Source of the DNA: Acanthopleuribacter pedis
GTDB taxonomy: Bacteria > Acidobacteriota > Holophagae > Acanthopleuribacterales > Acanthopleuribacteraceae
Assembly (NCBI RefSeq): GCF_017377855.1
Contig: NZ_JAFREP010000004.1
Coordinates: 62,001 to 126,000, forward strand
DNA: 64,000 nt
Direction of reading: 5' to 3'
Shown here in pieces: positions 36,421 to 49,674 of the stretch. The notes beneath the pieces are model-generated. The model saw nothing but the letters and a program-made list of their open reading frames with translations. It ran no database searches and was not told the DNA's origin. Position numbers and translations under genes: made by a program. The first letter of the stretch is position 1. Each line of letters begins with the position of its first letter.

Positions 36421-36448
36421 CGCCAATGTTCCACGTGGAACATTGGCG
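36421..36448. promoter_or_regulatory. parS site (ParB binding)
   Basis: TGTTCCACGTGGAACA at 36427-36442 is a canonical parS core, here part of a 28-bp perfect palindrome extended by CGCCAA/TTGGCG. It lies within the operon, 8 kb from the proposed oriC, as expected for ParABS. Confidence 0.93.
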
Positions 36449-36518
36449 AACTGGAAAGCCTTCATCAAAAAAAGCGGCACCAAGGTACCGCTTCCTTCTT
36501 TACCTGATCGAGCATCAA

Positions 36519-37163
36519 TTAGGCTTGTGACTTACGGTAATCTTCTAAAAATCGCTCGATGCCAATGTCCGTCAGTGGATGTTTGAACATCTGTTTTAAG
36601 ATCTTAAAAGGCACCGTCGCGATCTGAGCACCAACCATCGCCGCCTCGCTAACATGCAAGGGCGAGCGAACACTGGCAACCAAAACCTCAGTAGCGAAGC
36701 CATAGTTCTCATAGATGGTCACAATGTCGGGAATCAGATCAATACCGCGTGAGTCGATATCATCCCAACGACCGACAAATGGCGAAATAAAGCTGGCGCC
36801 GGCTTTAGCTGCCAAAAGTGCTTGCGCGGCGCTGAAGCACAAGGTGACGTTAAAGCGAACACCTTCCGGTGCCAGCTTTGAAACAGTTTTCAAGCCGGCC
36901 TCGGTCAAAGGAACCTTAACCACGATTTGTTCATGCCAGGCCGCCAACTCACGTGCTTCAGCCAGCATACCCTCATAGTCGGTAGCGATGACCTCGGCAC
37001 TAACGGGACCATCGATCAGTTCACAGATCTCCAAGACCACTTCTTTGTGGTCACGACCTGACTTTGCAATCAGCGAGGGGTTTGTGGTCACGCCGTCGAC
37101 CAGGCCCAGGGCAACCCCTTCTTTAATTTCATCAACAATTGCGGTGTCTAAAAAAAACTTCAT
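36519..37163 (-). CDS. Transaldolase / fructose-6-phosphate aldolase-type protein
   Basis: 214 aa, the short TalC/Fsa class. [20 protein letters not shown], then [15 protein letters not shown], is the family start; the Schiff-base lysine lies in [13 protein letters not shown] (about residue 84); [12 protein letters not shown] follows. It either moves dihydroxyacetone units between sugar phosphates (transaldolase, pentose phosphate pathway) or cleaves fructose 6-phosphate. The two activities cannot be separated from this text. It lies 14 bases downstream of gyrA and may be co-transcribed. Confidence 0.93.
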   Translation of the reverse strand: MKFFLDTAIVDEIKEGVALGLVDGVTTNPSLIAKSGRDHKEVVLEICELIDGPVSAEVIATDYEGMLAEARELAAWHEQIVVKVPLTEAGLKTVSKLAPEGVRFNVTLCFSAAQALLAAKAGASFISPFVGRWDDIDSRGIDLIPDIVTIYENYGFATEVLVASVRSPLHVSEAAMVGAQIATVPFKILKQMFKHPLTDIGIERFLEDYRKSQA

Positions 37164-37177
37164 GCTTTTCCTCGTTC

Positions 37178-39715
37178 TTATGACTCTTGTTCTTGATCTT
37201 CGCCAGACTGCTCCGTGCTTCCGTCACCCGCTTCACTGCCGGTTTCTTCCAGCGCCGCTTCGCTTTCGCTTAGGATCTCTTCAAGCGCTTCATCCGATTC
37301 CTCTTCCTTGGGAACCAGACCAATGCCGACCACACGGTCACTGGGGTCATCTAGCTGAATCAGGCGAACCCCCTGGGTTACACGGCCAATGTCGCGGATC
37401 GTGGTTAAATCGAGGCGAATCAATTTACCGAGTTGGCTGATAATCAAAACACTGTCGTGATCTTTGATGTAGCGAACACCGGAGATGGAACCCGTCTTGT
37501 CGGTTTTCTTCATGTTTAACGAACCAAAACCGCCACGGCCCTGCAAGCGGTACTCACTTACCAAGGTACGTTTACCATAACCAAGTTCACTGATTGTTAG
37601 AATCGAACCGCTGTCCTCGTTGATCACCGCCATCTCCACAACGGTATCACCGTCGCTTAAACGAATGCCGGTAACGCCCATGGAACTGCGGCCCGTTTGA
37701 CGAACCTCGGTTTCAGCGAAACGAATCGCCTTGCCCAATTTACTGGCCAAGAAGATCTCGCTTTCACCCGTGGTTTGACGAACATTGATCAGCTCGTCCC
37801 CTTCCTGAATCGAAATCGCACGAATACCGTTCGCACGAATATTTTTAAATGCGGACAACACGGTCCGCTTCACCAATCCCTTACGGGTAGCAAAAACCAG
37901 GTTCACGTCATCAGAGAACTCGCGAACCGCGTTAAACGCAACCGCCCGTTCACCATCCTCGAAACCAATCAAGTTCACAATGGCTTTGCCCTTGTTGGCC
38001 GCGTCCGTTTGCGGTATCTGGTGAACCTTAATCCAGTACACTTTCCCGAAGTTGGTAAACACCATCAGGTAATCGTGGGTTTGCGCAACAAACATGTACT
38101 CGACAAAATCATCGTCATGCGTACGCATCCCTAGACGACCTTTACCGCCACGTTTCTGTTCCTTATAAATAGTCAACGGCGTCTGTTTGATATAACCGCG
38201 GTGGGAACAGGTGATCACCACACTTTCGTCGGCGATAAAATCTTCCACGGTAAACGAGATCCCCATATCGCGAATCTCAGTGCGACGATCATCCACGTAG
38301 CGATCACGAACCTCTTGGGTTTCCTCGCGAATGACCCGCAACAGTTCGTTGGGGTCGTCCAAAATCAGCCGTAATTTGCGAATCACTTCTTGGATTTCGT
38401 TGTACTCATTAACAATCGCCTGGCGTTCCATGCCGGTCAATTTCTGCAGGCGCATTTCCAAAATAGCTTGCGCCTGACGCACGCTGAATTCCCAACGTTC
38501 CACCATCTGGGCACGTGCCAAGGAGGGCGACTCGGCGGCACGAATCAACGCGATGATTTCATCAAGCAGATCGAGCGCTTTCACCAAACCTTCCAGGATA
38601 TGCGAGCGCTCCTCCGCTTTCCGCAACAAGAAGCTGGTGCGGCGGATGACCACATCTCTACGGAAAGCAATAAACTGCCCCAAAATCTGGCGTAGGTTGA
38701 GGATCTTTGGTTGATTGTCGACCAACGCCAACATAATCACGCCGAAGGTACTTTGCAACGCGGTCATTTGGTACAGCTTGTTCAGTACAACCTCGGGAAC
38801 CTCATTACGCTTCAACTCGACCACAATCCGCATGCCGTGACGGTCAGATTCATCACGCAATTCACTGATTCCGTCGATCTTCTGATCCTTGACCAACTCC
38901 GCGATCTTTTCACAAACCTTGGCCTTGTTCACCATGTAGGGAATTTCATCCACAATGATCCAGGTGCGGCCTTCGTTTTCCTCAAAGTGCGTTTTCGCGC
39001 GAACGATAATCCGACCCTTGCCGGTGTGGTACGCGTCATAGATCCCTTGGGTACCGCAAATCATGCCACCCGTGGGAAAGTCCGGTCCTTTAATGACCGT
39101 CATCAACTCATCAATGGTCGCATCGGGATTGTCCAACAACATCAGCAAACCATCGGTCACTTCACCCAAATGGTGAGGCGGTACGTTGGTGGCCATACCA
39201 ACCGCGATCCCGGAACTGCCGTTAACCAAAAGGTTGGGATAACGGGTGGGCAGTACCAGCGGTTCATTAACCGTTTCGTCAAAGTTAGGCTGCCAATCGA
39301 CCGTTTCCTTGTCGATGTCGTTTAACATCTCCTCGGCGATTTGCTGCATGCGCGCTTCCGTGTAACGGTAGGCGGCGGCACGGTCACCGTCAATCGAGCC
39401 AAAGTTCCCCTGGCCGTCAACCAACTGGTAACGCATGTTCCAAGGTTGCGCCAAACGAACCAAGGCATCGTAAACGGCGGAGTCACCGTGGGGGTGGTAC
39501 TTCTTCAGTACTTCACCGACCACACCGGCACACTTGGAGTATTTGCGGTTGGAAAGCAAACCCTCACGAAACATGGCATACAGAATGCGGCGGTGAACGG
39601 GTTTAAAACCATCGCGAACATCGGGCAAGGCACGCCCGACAATCACACTCATCGAGTAGTCCAAATAGGACTGACGCATTTCCCGGGTAATATTAACCGG
39701 TAGCTCTGAATTCAT
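37178..39715 (-). CDS. gyrA: DNA gyrase subunit A
   Basis: 845 aa. The quinolone region reads [19 protein letters not shown] with the usual Ser and Asp, so it looks wild type. The catalytic tyrosine is in [10 protein letters not shown]. The C-terminal beta-pinwheel contains the GyrA box QKRGGKG that gives gyrase its wrapping ability, so this is gyrase and not topoisomerase IV. A Glu/Ser-rich acidic tail of about 45 residues follows. It is 13 bases downstream of gyrB. Confidence 0.98.
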   Translation of the reverse strand: MNSELPVNITREMRQSYLDYSMSVIVGRALPDVRDGFKPVHRRILYAMFREGLLSNRKYSKCAGVVGEVLKKYHPHGDSAVYDALVRLAQPWNMRYQLVDGQGNFGSIDGDRAAAYRYTEARMQQIAEEMLNDIDKETVDWQPNFDETVNEPLVLPTRYPNLLVNGSSGIAVGMATNVPPHHLGEVTDGLLMLLDNPDATIDELMTVIKGPDFPTGGMICGTQGIYDAYHTGKGRIIVRAKTHFEENEGRTWIIVDEIPYMVNKAKVCEKIAELVKDQKIDGISELRDESDRHGMRIVVELKRNEVPEVVLNKLYQMTALQSTFGVIMLALVDNQPKILNLRQILGQFIAFRRDVVIRRTSFLLRKAEERSHILEGLVKALDLLDEIIALIRAAESPSLARAQMVERWEFSVRQAQAILEMRLQKLTGMERQAIVNEYNEIQEVIRKLRLILDDPNELLRVIREETQEVRDRYVDDRRTEIRDMGISFTVEDFIADESVVITCSHRGYIKQTPLTIYKEQKRGGKGRLGMRTHDDDFVEYMFVAQTHDYLMVFTNFGKVYWIKVHQIPQTDAANKGKAIVNLIGFEDGERAVAFNAVREFSDDVNLVFATRKGLVKRTVLSAFKNIRANGIRAISIQEGDELINVRQTTGESEIFLASKLGKAIRFAETEVRQTGRSSMGVTGIRLSDGDTVVEMAVINEDSGSILTISELGYGKRTLVSEYRLQGRGGFGSLNMKKTDKTGSISGVRYIKDHDSVLIISQLGKLIRLDLTTIRDIGRVTQGVRLIQLDDPSDRVVGIGLVPKEEESDEALEEILSESEAALEETGSEAGDGSTEQSGEDQEQES

Positions 39716-39728
39716 TAGGTGCTCCTAA

Positions 39729-43207
<3,479 letters not shown>

Positions 43208-43225
43208 ACAGAAACCTGCCCAACA

Positions 43226-44347
43226 TCATCCGGTTAACCGCATCGGCATGATGATGTGTTTGTAATCCAGACCGGTATCTTCCTCGTTCACCAACTGGAA
43301 AAGACCTTGGCTGGCGTGGTCCTTGATGTTGATTTCAATTTTTTCAACCGACATGTTTTTCAGATATTCCAAAAGGTAATCCACGTTAAAGCCGACATCG
43401 ACCGCTTCCATTTCGTATTCGATGGCCAATTTATCGATGGACTCGCCGCGTTCCGCGTTTTTGAGAACCACGACCATTTCACCGGGAGAAAAACTCAGCC
43501 GTACCAGTTTCGACTTGTCACTGGAGAGCACCGATTTACGACGGACGATTTCGAACAGCTTGACGCGGTCTATCACAATTGCCTTGTCGTTGCCAACCGG
43601 AATCGCCTTGTGATAGTCGGGAAATTTGCCATCGATGAGGCGCGAAAACAAAACGCGGGGTCCAATCTTGAAGAAAATGCGATTTTCAACGAAGTCTATT
43701 TGGAATCCTTCCTCCGGGTCACTGGTCTTGAGCGATTTTTGCAATTCTAGAAGGGTTTTACGGGGGATGATGATGTCCAAATCTTGAAAATCAGGACCCA
43801 AGGCCTTGTTGACCACGCTCATGCGGTGACCATCCGTGCTTACCAGCGAGAGTTCCCCGCTGTTTACCTTTAATAATGATCCGTTTAACGCGTACTTGTG
43901 GGGATCGGTCGACACGGAAAAGAGGACCTTGGTGATGCAATCTTTGAAAAAGCCCACTTGAAACTCAATCGCGGAAGCGAATTCACATTCAGGTATGGAA
44001 GGAAAGTCTTGGGTTGACATCGTTTCAATCGAAAACTGGGCACTGCCGCAAACCAAATCGAGCATGGTCCCTTCATTCATTGAAAAAGAGACCTGTGCAT
44101 CGGAGAAGGTGTTCAACATGTCTTGCAGATTCTTGGCGTGTACGGTGATTTCACCGGGCTCAAGTACCTGGGCGGGACAAGACGAGATGATGCCGACTTC
44201 CAGATCAGTCGCTTGCAGGATCAACTGGTTGTTTTCGGCTTTGATGCAGATGTTGGCGAGGATCGGCATTGTGTTCTTTTTCTCAATGACACCCATCATG
44301 AGCTGTAGCTCATTGAGAAGATCGCTTCGAACGATGTGGAACTCCAT
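43226..44347 (-). CDS. dnaN: DNA polymerase III beta subunit (sliding clamp)
   Basis: 373 aa, normal length; three repeated clamp domains, beginning MEFHIVRSDLLNELQLMMGV and ending with the conserved IIMPMRLTG (normally MPMRL). The dimer encircles DNA and tethers polymerase III. The start codon lies just inside the AT-rich edge of the proposed origin. Confidence 0.97.
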   Translation of the reverse strand: MEFHIVRSDLLNELQLMMGVIEKKNTMPILANICIKAENNQLILQATDLEVGIISSCPAQVLEPGEITVHAKNLQDMLNTFSDAQVSFSMNEGTMLDLVCGSAQFSIETMSTQDFPSIPECEFASAIEFQVGFFKDCITKVLFSVSTDPHKYALNGSLLKVNSGELSLVSTDGHRMSVVNKALGPDFQDLDIIIPRKTLLELQKSLKTSDPEEGFQIDFVENRIFFKIGPRVLFSRLIDGKFPDYHKAIPVGNDKAIVIDRVKLFEIVRRKSVLSSDKSKLVRLSFSPGEMVVVLKNAERGESIDKLAIEYEMEAVDVGFNVDYLLEYLKNMSVEKIEINIKDHASQGLFQLVNEEDTGLDYKHIIMPMRLTG

Positions 44348-44350
44348 GTG

Positions 44351-44388
44351 TTTTACCTTTTTATAAATTTTTAATTTATTTCTTTTAG
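44351..44388. other. AT-rich unwinding region of oriC (putative DUE)
   Basis: An almost pure A/T stretch (TTTTTATAAATTTTTAATTT) beside the DnaA-box cluster, in otherwise GC-rich DNA. Position and composition fit a DNA unwinding element. Confidence 0.65.
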
Positions 44389-44688
44389 GTCTTCACAGTA
44401 AGGCTTGTGGAAACTGTGGAAAACCGGATGGATCGGGTCGGGTTGCGGGTTTGAGGGTTGTGGAAAAAATGTTGGAAACTGTGGAAAACCAGGGGGGTTT
44501 TTAACAGGTTGGTATCCCGGGTGGGAAAGGTTGGTGTTTTTTAACAGGTTCTTCACAAGAATGTTGAAAAAGGCTGTGGATCGCTGTGGAAAACTGAGGA
44601 GATTATAAGCGTTCTGAGGCTTTTTCTACAGGGCTCCTGTGGAAAAAAGCGGATTTGGTTCACAGGTTGTGGATGACTCAAGCCGCTA
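44389..44688. other. Replication origin oriC with DnaA-box cluster
   Basis: The dnaA-dnaN gap holds nine same-orientation 9-mers of TGTGGA type: 44406 (TGTGGAAAC), 44415, 44459, 44480, 44585 and 44638 (all TGTGGAAAA), 44575 (TGTGGATCG) and 44668 (TGTGGATGA), plus GTTGGAAAC at 44471 as a weak ninth. The usual box is TGTGGATAA; here position 7 is mostly A. Together with the AT-rich block and the gene order this is the chromosomal origin. Confidence 0.85.
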
Positions 44689-46029
44689 TTAGGTGAGTGA
44701 CTTGGTGAAACCCGTGATCATTTGGTGGTACTCGTTGCTCTCTTTCATCTTCTTGGTAATTTTCTGAACGGAGTAGAGTACGGTCGAGTGGTGTTTGTTG
44801 CCGAAGGCGCTGCCGATTTCGGGTAGGGACATACTCGTAAGCTGGCGCGTCAGGTACATCGCAATTTGGCGAGGCTGAGCAATTCGCTTGGAATTGTTCT
44901 TAGACAACAAGTCTTTGGTTTGGATTTTGTAGTGGTCGGCGATGAAACGCTGAATTTTTTCACAGCTAACCTGGGTTGGTTCGTCGCGAACGTAATTTCG
45001 CAGACAGGTTTCCACCAAATCGAGATCGATTTTGCGATTGGACAAGGAGGCATAAGCCATCAACTTAATGAGGGCGCCTTCGAGTTCGCGCACGTTGGTC
45101 TTTACCTTGGTGGCAAGGTAAAGGACGACATCGTCTTGGAGGAAAACGCGTTCGGCCTCGGCTTTCTTTTTGAGGATGGCGATCCGTGTTTCCAGCGCGG
45201 GTGGCTGGATGTCGGCAATCAAACCCCAATTAAAACGACTCGTGAGGCGCGATTCCAGTTTTGGGATTTCGCTGGGCGCACAATCGCTGCTGAGGATGAT
45301 TTGTTTTTGCTGCTCAAAAAGCGCGTTGAAGGTGTGGAAAAACTCTTCCTGGGTTTGCATCTTGCCGCTGAGGAACTGAATATCGTCAATGAGCAAAACA
45401 TCGACAGTTCGGTAACGGCCTCGAAATGCTTCACTTTTGTTGTAGCGGATCGAGTTGATGAACTGGTTGGTGAACTCTTCGCACGTGGTGTAACAAATGT
45501 TGAGGTCGGGTCGGGTCTCAATGAGCCGGTGCCCAATCGCATGCAACAGGTGTGTTTTCCCTAAACCCGACGGTCCATATAAATAGAGTGGGTTGTAGGA
45601 AGCAGAAGGTGCCTCGGCAACCGCCAAGGAGGCGGCGTGGGCAAACTGGTTACTGCTGCCGACGACAAAAAGTTCGAATTTGTATTTAGGGTTGAGCCGC
45701 ACATGTTCTTTTTTGTCATGGGACCCGTTGACTTCTTCATTTTGATCCTCAGAATCATTTTTCCGAAGAAGTGATTCAAGTTGCTTCGCCTCGGCTTGAT
45801 TTAAGAAGTTAACCTTACAATCAGGTAGACCAAGACTTTTGAGCACACTGTAAATGTCCTCGAGGTAGTTTTCTTGAATCCAATCAATGAAGATGTCGTT
45901 TGGAACTTTGATCTGAATTTCATTTTTTGTCTGGCTAAGAATTTTCGTAGGTCTGAGCCATTCGTCGATCTGTTCCGTTGGAAGTCGCTCTTCAAGGCAC
46001 GACAATACCTTGTTCCAAAGAGATAACAA
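44689..46029 (-). CDS. dnaA: Chromosomal replication initiator protein DnaA
   Basis: 446 aa. Domain I covers about 1-85 (WNKVLSCLEERLPTEQIDEW), a short acidic linker is domain II, and the AAA+ domain III has LYGPSGLGKTHLLHAIG and LLIDDIQFLSGKM. Domain IV ends with GNKHHSTVLYSVQKI, the DnaA signature helix. It binds the boxes in the adjacent gap, melts the origin and loads the helicase. The gene reads toward oriC, as is common. Confidence 0.98.
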   Translation of the reverse strand: MLSLWNKVLSCLEERLPTEQIDEWLRPTKILSQTKNEIQIKVPNDIFIDWIQENYLEDIYSVLKSLGLPDCKVNFLNQAEAKQLESLLRKNDSEDQNEEVNGSHDKKEHVRLNPKYKFELFVVGSSNQFAHAASLAVAEAPSASYNPLYLYGPSGLGKTHLLHAIGHRLIETRPDLNICYTTCEEFTNQFINSIRYNKSEAFRGRYRTVDVLLIDDIQFLSGKMQTQEEFFHTFNALFEQQKQIILSSDCAPSEIPKLESRLTSRFNWGLIADIQPPALETRIAILKKKAEAERVFLQDDVVLYLATKVKTNVRELEGALIKLMAYASLSNRKIDLDLVETCLRNYVRDEPTQVSCEKIQRFIADHYKIQTKDLLSKNNSKRIAQPRQIAMYLTRQLTSMSLPEIGSAFGNKHHSTVLYSVQKITKKMKESNEYHQMITGFTKSLT

Positions 46030-46727
46030 CCGTGCTCCTCCTGGAAAGTTAAAGGAAAAACGAATGGGAGATATAAAAACCCAAAACGGAAGGTCATACT
46101 AACATAGGAGGAAACGGGCCCTCAAGCCTTAATCAGGAGGGGGGAATGTGTTGGTTGTATCCATAAGAGTTTCTTGTACTTAAGCATAAGTCGATAGAAT
46201 CAAGTTGTTTACGCGTTGGTTAAGAAAATGTCGTGGAAGCTGCTATGAATGAAATGTGAGCCTTTTGGCTTCCCTTTTTTCGCGTTCGATGGTATGCCGC
46301 GCTGTTCCGAAAATGACCCTACGTAACGGTATGAGATTTTAATAATTAAACAGTTAATGAAAAATTGTTGTTGTATGCAAAATGTGAGAATTTAAAGAAG
46401 TTTAGACTAAGTGCTGGTGCTCAAAGGTGATTTCTGCTAAACGGTGGCCCTTGGACAAGACACCTGCTTTGGCGCCTACGGCATGGGTGCCCGGCCTCGA
46501 ATCATTTTCCGCTGCTACATTGACTTTTGCCCCGATTTCGGGTACCGTCTATGGTCTTGTGGGCTGGGTTCAGTTATGAAACATAGTGCCACCTTCAAGA
46601 TTCAACCCGTTCTTCATTGACGCTTTTTTGGCACCCCGTCCCCTTTTTTACCGCTTGTTCAAGCATTGGTCGCAAAGAGTTACGGGTTGAACAGGGTTTT
46701 TCAAACATTGAGTGGAGGATTTTTCCG
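46030..46727. other. Divergent spacer between dnaA and rpmH
   Basis: About 700 bp, AT-richer than average, carrying the promoters of dnaA (minus) and of the rpmH operon (plus). I saw no TGTGGA-type DnaA boxes here. A small stem with a T run at about 46257-46280 (AGCC/GGCT, then CCCTTTTTT) is weak. Confidence 0.5.
46520..46548 (+). promoter_or_regulatory. Candidate promoter for rpmH-rnpA-yidC-jag
   Basis: TTGACT and TACCGT are spaced by 17 bases, about 180 bases upstream of rpmH. The -35 is good, the -10 poor (3 of 6). Only a candidate. Confidence 0.3.
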
Positions 46728-46862
46728 ATGAAACGCACATTCCAACCTAACCGTCGTAAACGCGCAAAGAAACATGGCTTTCGGGCTCGCATGAAAACGG
46801 TTGGTGGCCGCCGCATTGTGGCAAGCCGTCGTTCGTCCGGTAGAAAACGGCTTGCAGGATAA
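46728..46862 (+). CDS. rpmH: 50S ribosomal protein L34
   Basis: 44 aa, complete. [20 protein letters not shown] is the standard L34 start and [16 protein letters not shown] its end; very basic. It is preceded by GGAGG with a spacer of 8-9 bases. It begins the rpmH-rnpA-yidC-jag cluster divergent from dnaA. Confidence 0.98.
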   Translation: MKRTFQPNRRKRAKKHGFRARMKTVGGRRIVASRRSSGRKRLAG

Positions 46863-47199
46863 ACGATTTCGCAAACATAACCGCCTGCTAAAGTCCGCTG
46901 ATTTTCAACTCGTTTATCAGCGTGGCTTTAAGGTGGTGACCCATACGCTCATTTTTCGGGTCATACCCAGCGAGCATCAAGAGCCTCGTATTGGCTTGGC
47001 TATTTCTAGAAAAGTCGGAAAAGCAGTAAAGCGAAATCTTATTAAACGTAGGACTCGCGAAGCTTTCCGGGAAAAGAAAGCCTCATTCAAAAAGGGTTTT
47101 GACATTGTTGTCTCCCCCCGGAGAGGTATCCTGGACCGCGATTTTCAGGATTACCTGAAGAGCTTTGACATCCTGCTCAAAAAGATCAACCGGTCATAG
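46852..47199 (+). CDS. rnpA: Ribonuclease P protein component
   Basis: 115 aa if it starts at TTG 46852, which overlaps the last codons of rpmH by 11 bases; a longer frame goes back to 46801. The start is uncertain because no ATG exists. The core is intact: [15 protein letters not shown], then [20 protein letters not shown] with the RNR-type RRTREAFR motif. The protein binds RNase P RNA and helps mature tRNA 5' ends. Confidence 0.9.
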   Translation: MQDKRFRKHNRLLKSADFQLVYQRGFKVVTHTLIFRVIPSEHQEPRIGLAISRKVGKAVKRNLIKRRTREAFREKKASFKKGFDIVVSPRRGILDRDFQDYLKSFDILLKKINRS

Positions 47200-47220
47200 G
47201 CTCCTGGTTTTCAGGAGCCT
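47198..47220 (+). promoter_or_regulatory. Hairpin overlapping the yidC ribosome binding site
   Basis: AGGCTCCTG and CAGGAGCCT form a perfect 9-bp stem with a GTTTT loop between the rnpA stop and the yidC start. The yidC Shine-Dalgarno AGGAG (47213-47217) lies in the right arm, so folding would hide it. Confidence 0.55.
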
Positions 47221-47223
47221 CCT

Positions 47224-48888
47224 ATGAGGACATCAATGGAAAAACGATTAATTTTGACCATCAGTCTTTGTATGGTCCTATTCTTCTCTTGGTCGATGCT
47301 GGGCCAATTCCTCGGTTACCAGATGAACGCGCCCGAGGAGACCCAGACCGAACAAGTCGAAACACAGCAGCCTGACGGCTTGCCGACACCTTCCGGCCTC
47401 GACCCAAGTTCACCGGTCGAGACCCCATCGGTTGCGGGCGCCGAGGGCGCCACCCCGGAAAATCGTTTTGATGCCATACCCCAAGAGACCGTAACCCTCG
47501 AAAACGATGTTCTTCGTTTGAAATTCGATAACCGCGGCGCGGTGATGCGCGGCGCTACTTTAAAACAGTATTACACTTCCGCCAAAGAAGAACAAAACGT
47601 TCAACTCATTCATCCACGCACATACTATCCTGGCGAAATTATATTGCCAGGAGATAAGCGAACTGATTATTGGATGTTTGAGGTGGAGAAACGGTCGGAT
47701 CGGGAAGTATCGTTTGTTACTGAAAACGAATCGATTCGCATTCAAAAAACCTACACCTTAACTGATCAATACAAAGTAGTCGTCGCCACCGAAGTTTCGG
47801 GCCTTGATCTCAACTACAAAATGGTGATTTCAGAGGGTTTACAGCCAGTCCTCGCCAACGACAAGTTGGTCCCTTCTTTCTTTGATTTTGGTGAAATCAA
47901 CCCCAAGGTGATGCGTATTGCTTGGTCCGAGGACGGTACCCACGAGGAACAGGATATCTCCAAGCTGGAAGCGGGTTTGTTTGGTCCGCTGTTGGACGAA
48001 CCCGAAAAGGTGGTTTGGCTGGGGATTCAGGACACCTACTTCGCCAACGTTTTCATGCCGGAACAGCCTGCCGACAACGTATTTTTGGCAGGTGTTACCC
48101 ATAAAATCGGCGGCCGGGAACCCTTTGTTTTGCCGGCGGTTGCCATCGACGGGAACAACAGCCTGAAGGGTTCGTTTTTCATGGGTCCCACGGAAGAAAA
48201 CACCTTGGAAGCCGCCGATGCGCGCCTGGAGAACCTGGTTTCTTACGGCTGGGCGGGCTTGCTCTCCAAGGGCTTGTTCATCCTCCTTAGTTTGTCCTAC
48301 GACCTTACCGGGAACTGGGGCTGGGCGATTGTGGTGTTAACCCTGTTCATTCGCTTGATCCTCATGCCGCTTGCGATTCCGAGCATGAAAAGCTCGATTA
48401 AAATGCGCAAGTTACAGCCTAAAATGGAGAAAATTAAGCAGAAGTATTCGGATGACGACGACTTCGAATCGAAAATGAAAATGCAGCAAGAAATGCAGAA
48501 ACTTTTTAAAGAAGAAGGTGTGAATCACTTCGCTTCCTGTTTCGCAATGTTGCCGCAAATGCCGATTTTCTTCGCTTATTTTTCCCTGTTGCGTTCCTCA
48601 ATTTCCTTACGCCAAGCCGACTGGATGTTTTGGATTAACGACCTGTCGGTAAAAGATCCCTACTACGTGTTACCCATCCTCATGGCCGCTTCCATGTTTC
48701 TCACCTCGTTGTCCATGCCGATGGCCGGGATGGATCCCACTCAGCAGCGCATGATGAAATTCATGCCCCTTGCCTTTGCGGTGTTTTTCATCAGCATGCC
48801 CTCCGGCCTTGTCCTTTACATGATCACGGGTAACATCTTCATGCTCGTCCAAAACTTCATCCTGCGACGGAGGTACGAAAACTCATGA
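47224..48888 (+). CDS. yidC: Membrane protein insertase YidC
   Basis: 554 aa, Gram-negative long form. An N-terminal membrane helix (LILTISLCMVLFFSW), a large periplasmic beta domain (about 30-330), then the five-helix insertase core: LSYDLTGNWGWAIVVLTLFI, then KLQPKMEKIKQKYSDDDDFE (the coiled-coil loop) and LPQMPIFFAYFSLLRSS. It inserts small membrane proteins and assists SecYEG. A yidD gene, usual between rnpA and yidC, is absent. Starts at 47224 or 47236 are both plausible. Confidence 0.96.
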   Translation: MRTSMEKRLILTISLCMVLFFSWSMLGQFLGYQMNAPEETQTEQVETQQPDGLPTPSGLDPSSPVETPSVAGAEGATPENRFDAIPQETVTLENDVLRLKFDNRGAVMRGATLKQYYTSAKEEQNVQLIHPRTYYPGEIILPGDKRTDYWMFEVEKRSDREVSFVTENESIRIQKTYTLTDQYKVVVATEVSGLDLNYKMVISEGLQPVLANDKLVPSFFDFGEINPKVMRIAWSEDGTHEEQDISKLEAGLFGPLLDEPEKVVWLGIQDTYFANVFMPEQPADNVFLAGVTHKIGGREPFVLPAVAIDGNNSLKGSFFMGPTEENTLEAADARLENLVSYGWAGLLSKGLFILLSLSYDLTGNWGWAIVVLTLFIRLILMPLAIPSMKSSIKMRKLQPKMEKIKQKYSDDDDFESKMKMQQEMQKLFKEEGVNHFASCFAMLPQMPIFFAYFSLLRSSISLRQADWMFWINDLSVKDPYYVLPILMAASMFLTSLSMPMAGMDPTQQRMMKFMPLAFAVFFISMPSGLVLYMITGNIFMLVQNFILRRRYENS

Positions 48889-49376
48889 CCCAAACCGAAC
48901 AAGCACAACCCGCGGTAGATCTGCTCCTCGAGAGCCTTGACACCTTTACCCGCGGCCACGGCCTTGATGTGACACTCGAATCCGACATCGAGTTTCCCTC
49001 CGTCTATGTGAATTTCGTCGGAGAAGACGAAAATTTTTTCCAAAAGAACCACGGCGAAGCGCTTCGCGATTTGAGCTTCCTGATGATGACGTTGGTTGAA
49101 AAACATTTCCCCGATCTCGAATTGGAAATCAAAGTCGACAGCGGTGGTTTTATTGCCGCCAAGGAAGCGGAACTTCGCGGCATGGCGGAATCCGCCGCGG
49201 CGCGCGCCCGCGATACCGGGAACCAGGTACTGTTGAACCCGCTGAATCCTTACGAACGACGTTTGGTTCACATGGCACTTCAAGACTACGAGGATGTCGA
49301 AACCGAATCCTTGGGTGAAGGCCATCTCAAACGCATCGCGGTTCGCGTTGTTGAAGGTGAGCCCTCCGAGGCGTAG
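48885..49376 (+). CDS. Jag/KhpB-like R3H-domain RNA-binding protein
   Basis: 163 aa. It overlaps yidC by four bases. The N-terminal Jag domain of the Firmicutes protein is missing, so this is the short form. Residues 20-95 have a KH-like layout (FPSVYVNFVGEDENFFQKNH, then LSFLMMTLVEKHFPDLELEI) and about 100-160 the R3H part (LNPLNPYERRLVHMALQDYE). KhpB proteins bind RNA and affect growth and cell division. Confidence 0.9.
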   Translation: MTQTEQAQPAVDLLLESLDTFTRGHGLDVTLESDIEFPSVYVNFVGEDENFFQKNHGEALRDLSFLMMTLVEKHFPDLELEIKVDSGGFIAAKEAELRGMAESAAARARDTGNQVLLNPLNPYERRLVHMALQDYEDVETESLGEGHLKRIAVRVVEGEPSEA

Positions 49377-49399
49377 CCAACCACCATCCTTTGCTACTC

Positions 49400-49432
49400 A
49401 AAGCACCGTCGTTTCCCGGCGGTGCTTTTTTT
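49400..49432 (+). terminator. Terminator of the rpmH-jag operon
   Basis: AAAGCACCG pairs with CGGTGCTTT around an 11-base spacer, followed by TTTTTTATT. Just after the jag stop codon. Confidence 0.85.
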
Positions 49433-49674
49433 ATTTCCGGGTGGGTGAACAGAAATACCGCGGCGAATTGTTGGGTAATTGGTGGCGGACTGAAGCGGCG
49501 GCGCGCCGCGGCCCTTGAGACGGGCCTGGTGAACAATCCAGGGATCGATTTTTTGTTCAAATCAGGTGAGAAAACCCAGGAACAGCCTGATAAACGCCGA
49601 ATTGGTCCCATGTAGACCCCAAACCCAGGCTGGGCTAAGCTTAGGCCCGAAATCGATCATTTAAGGAGCTTTTC

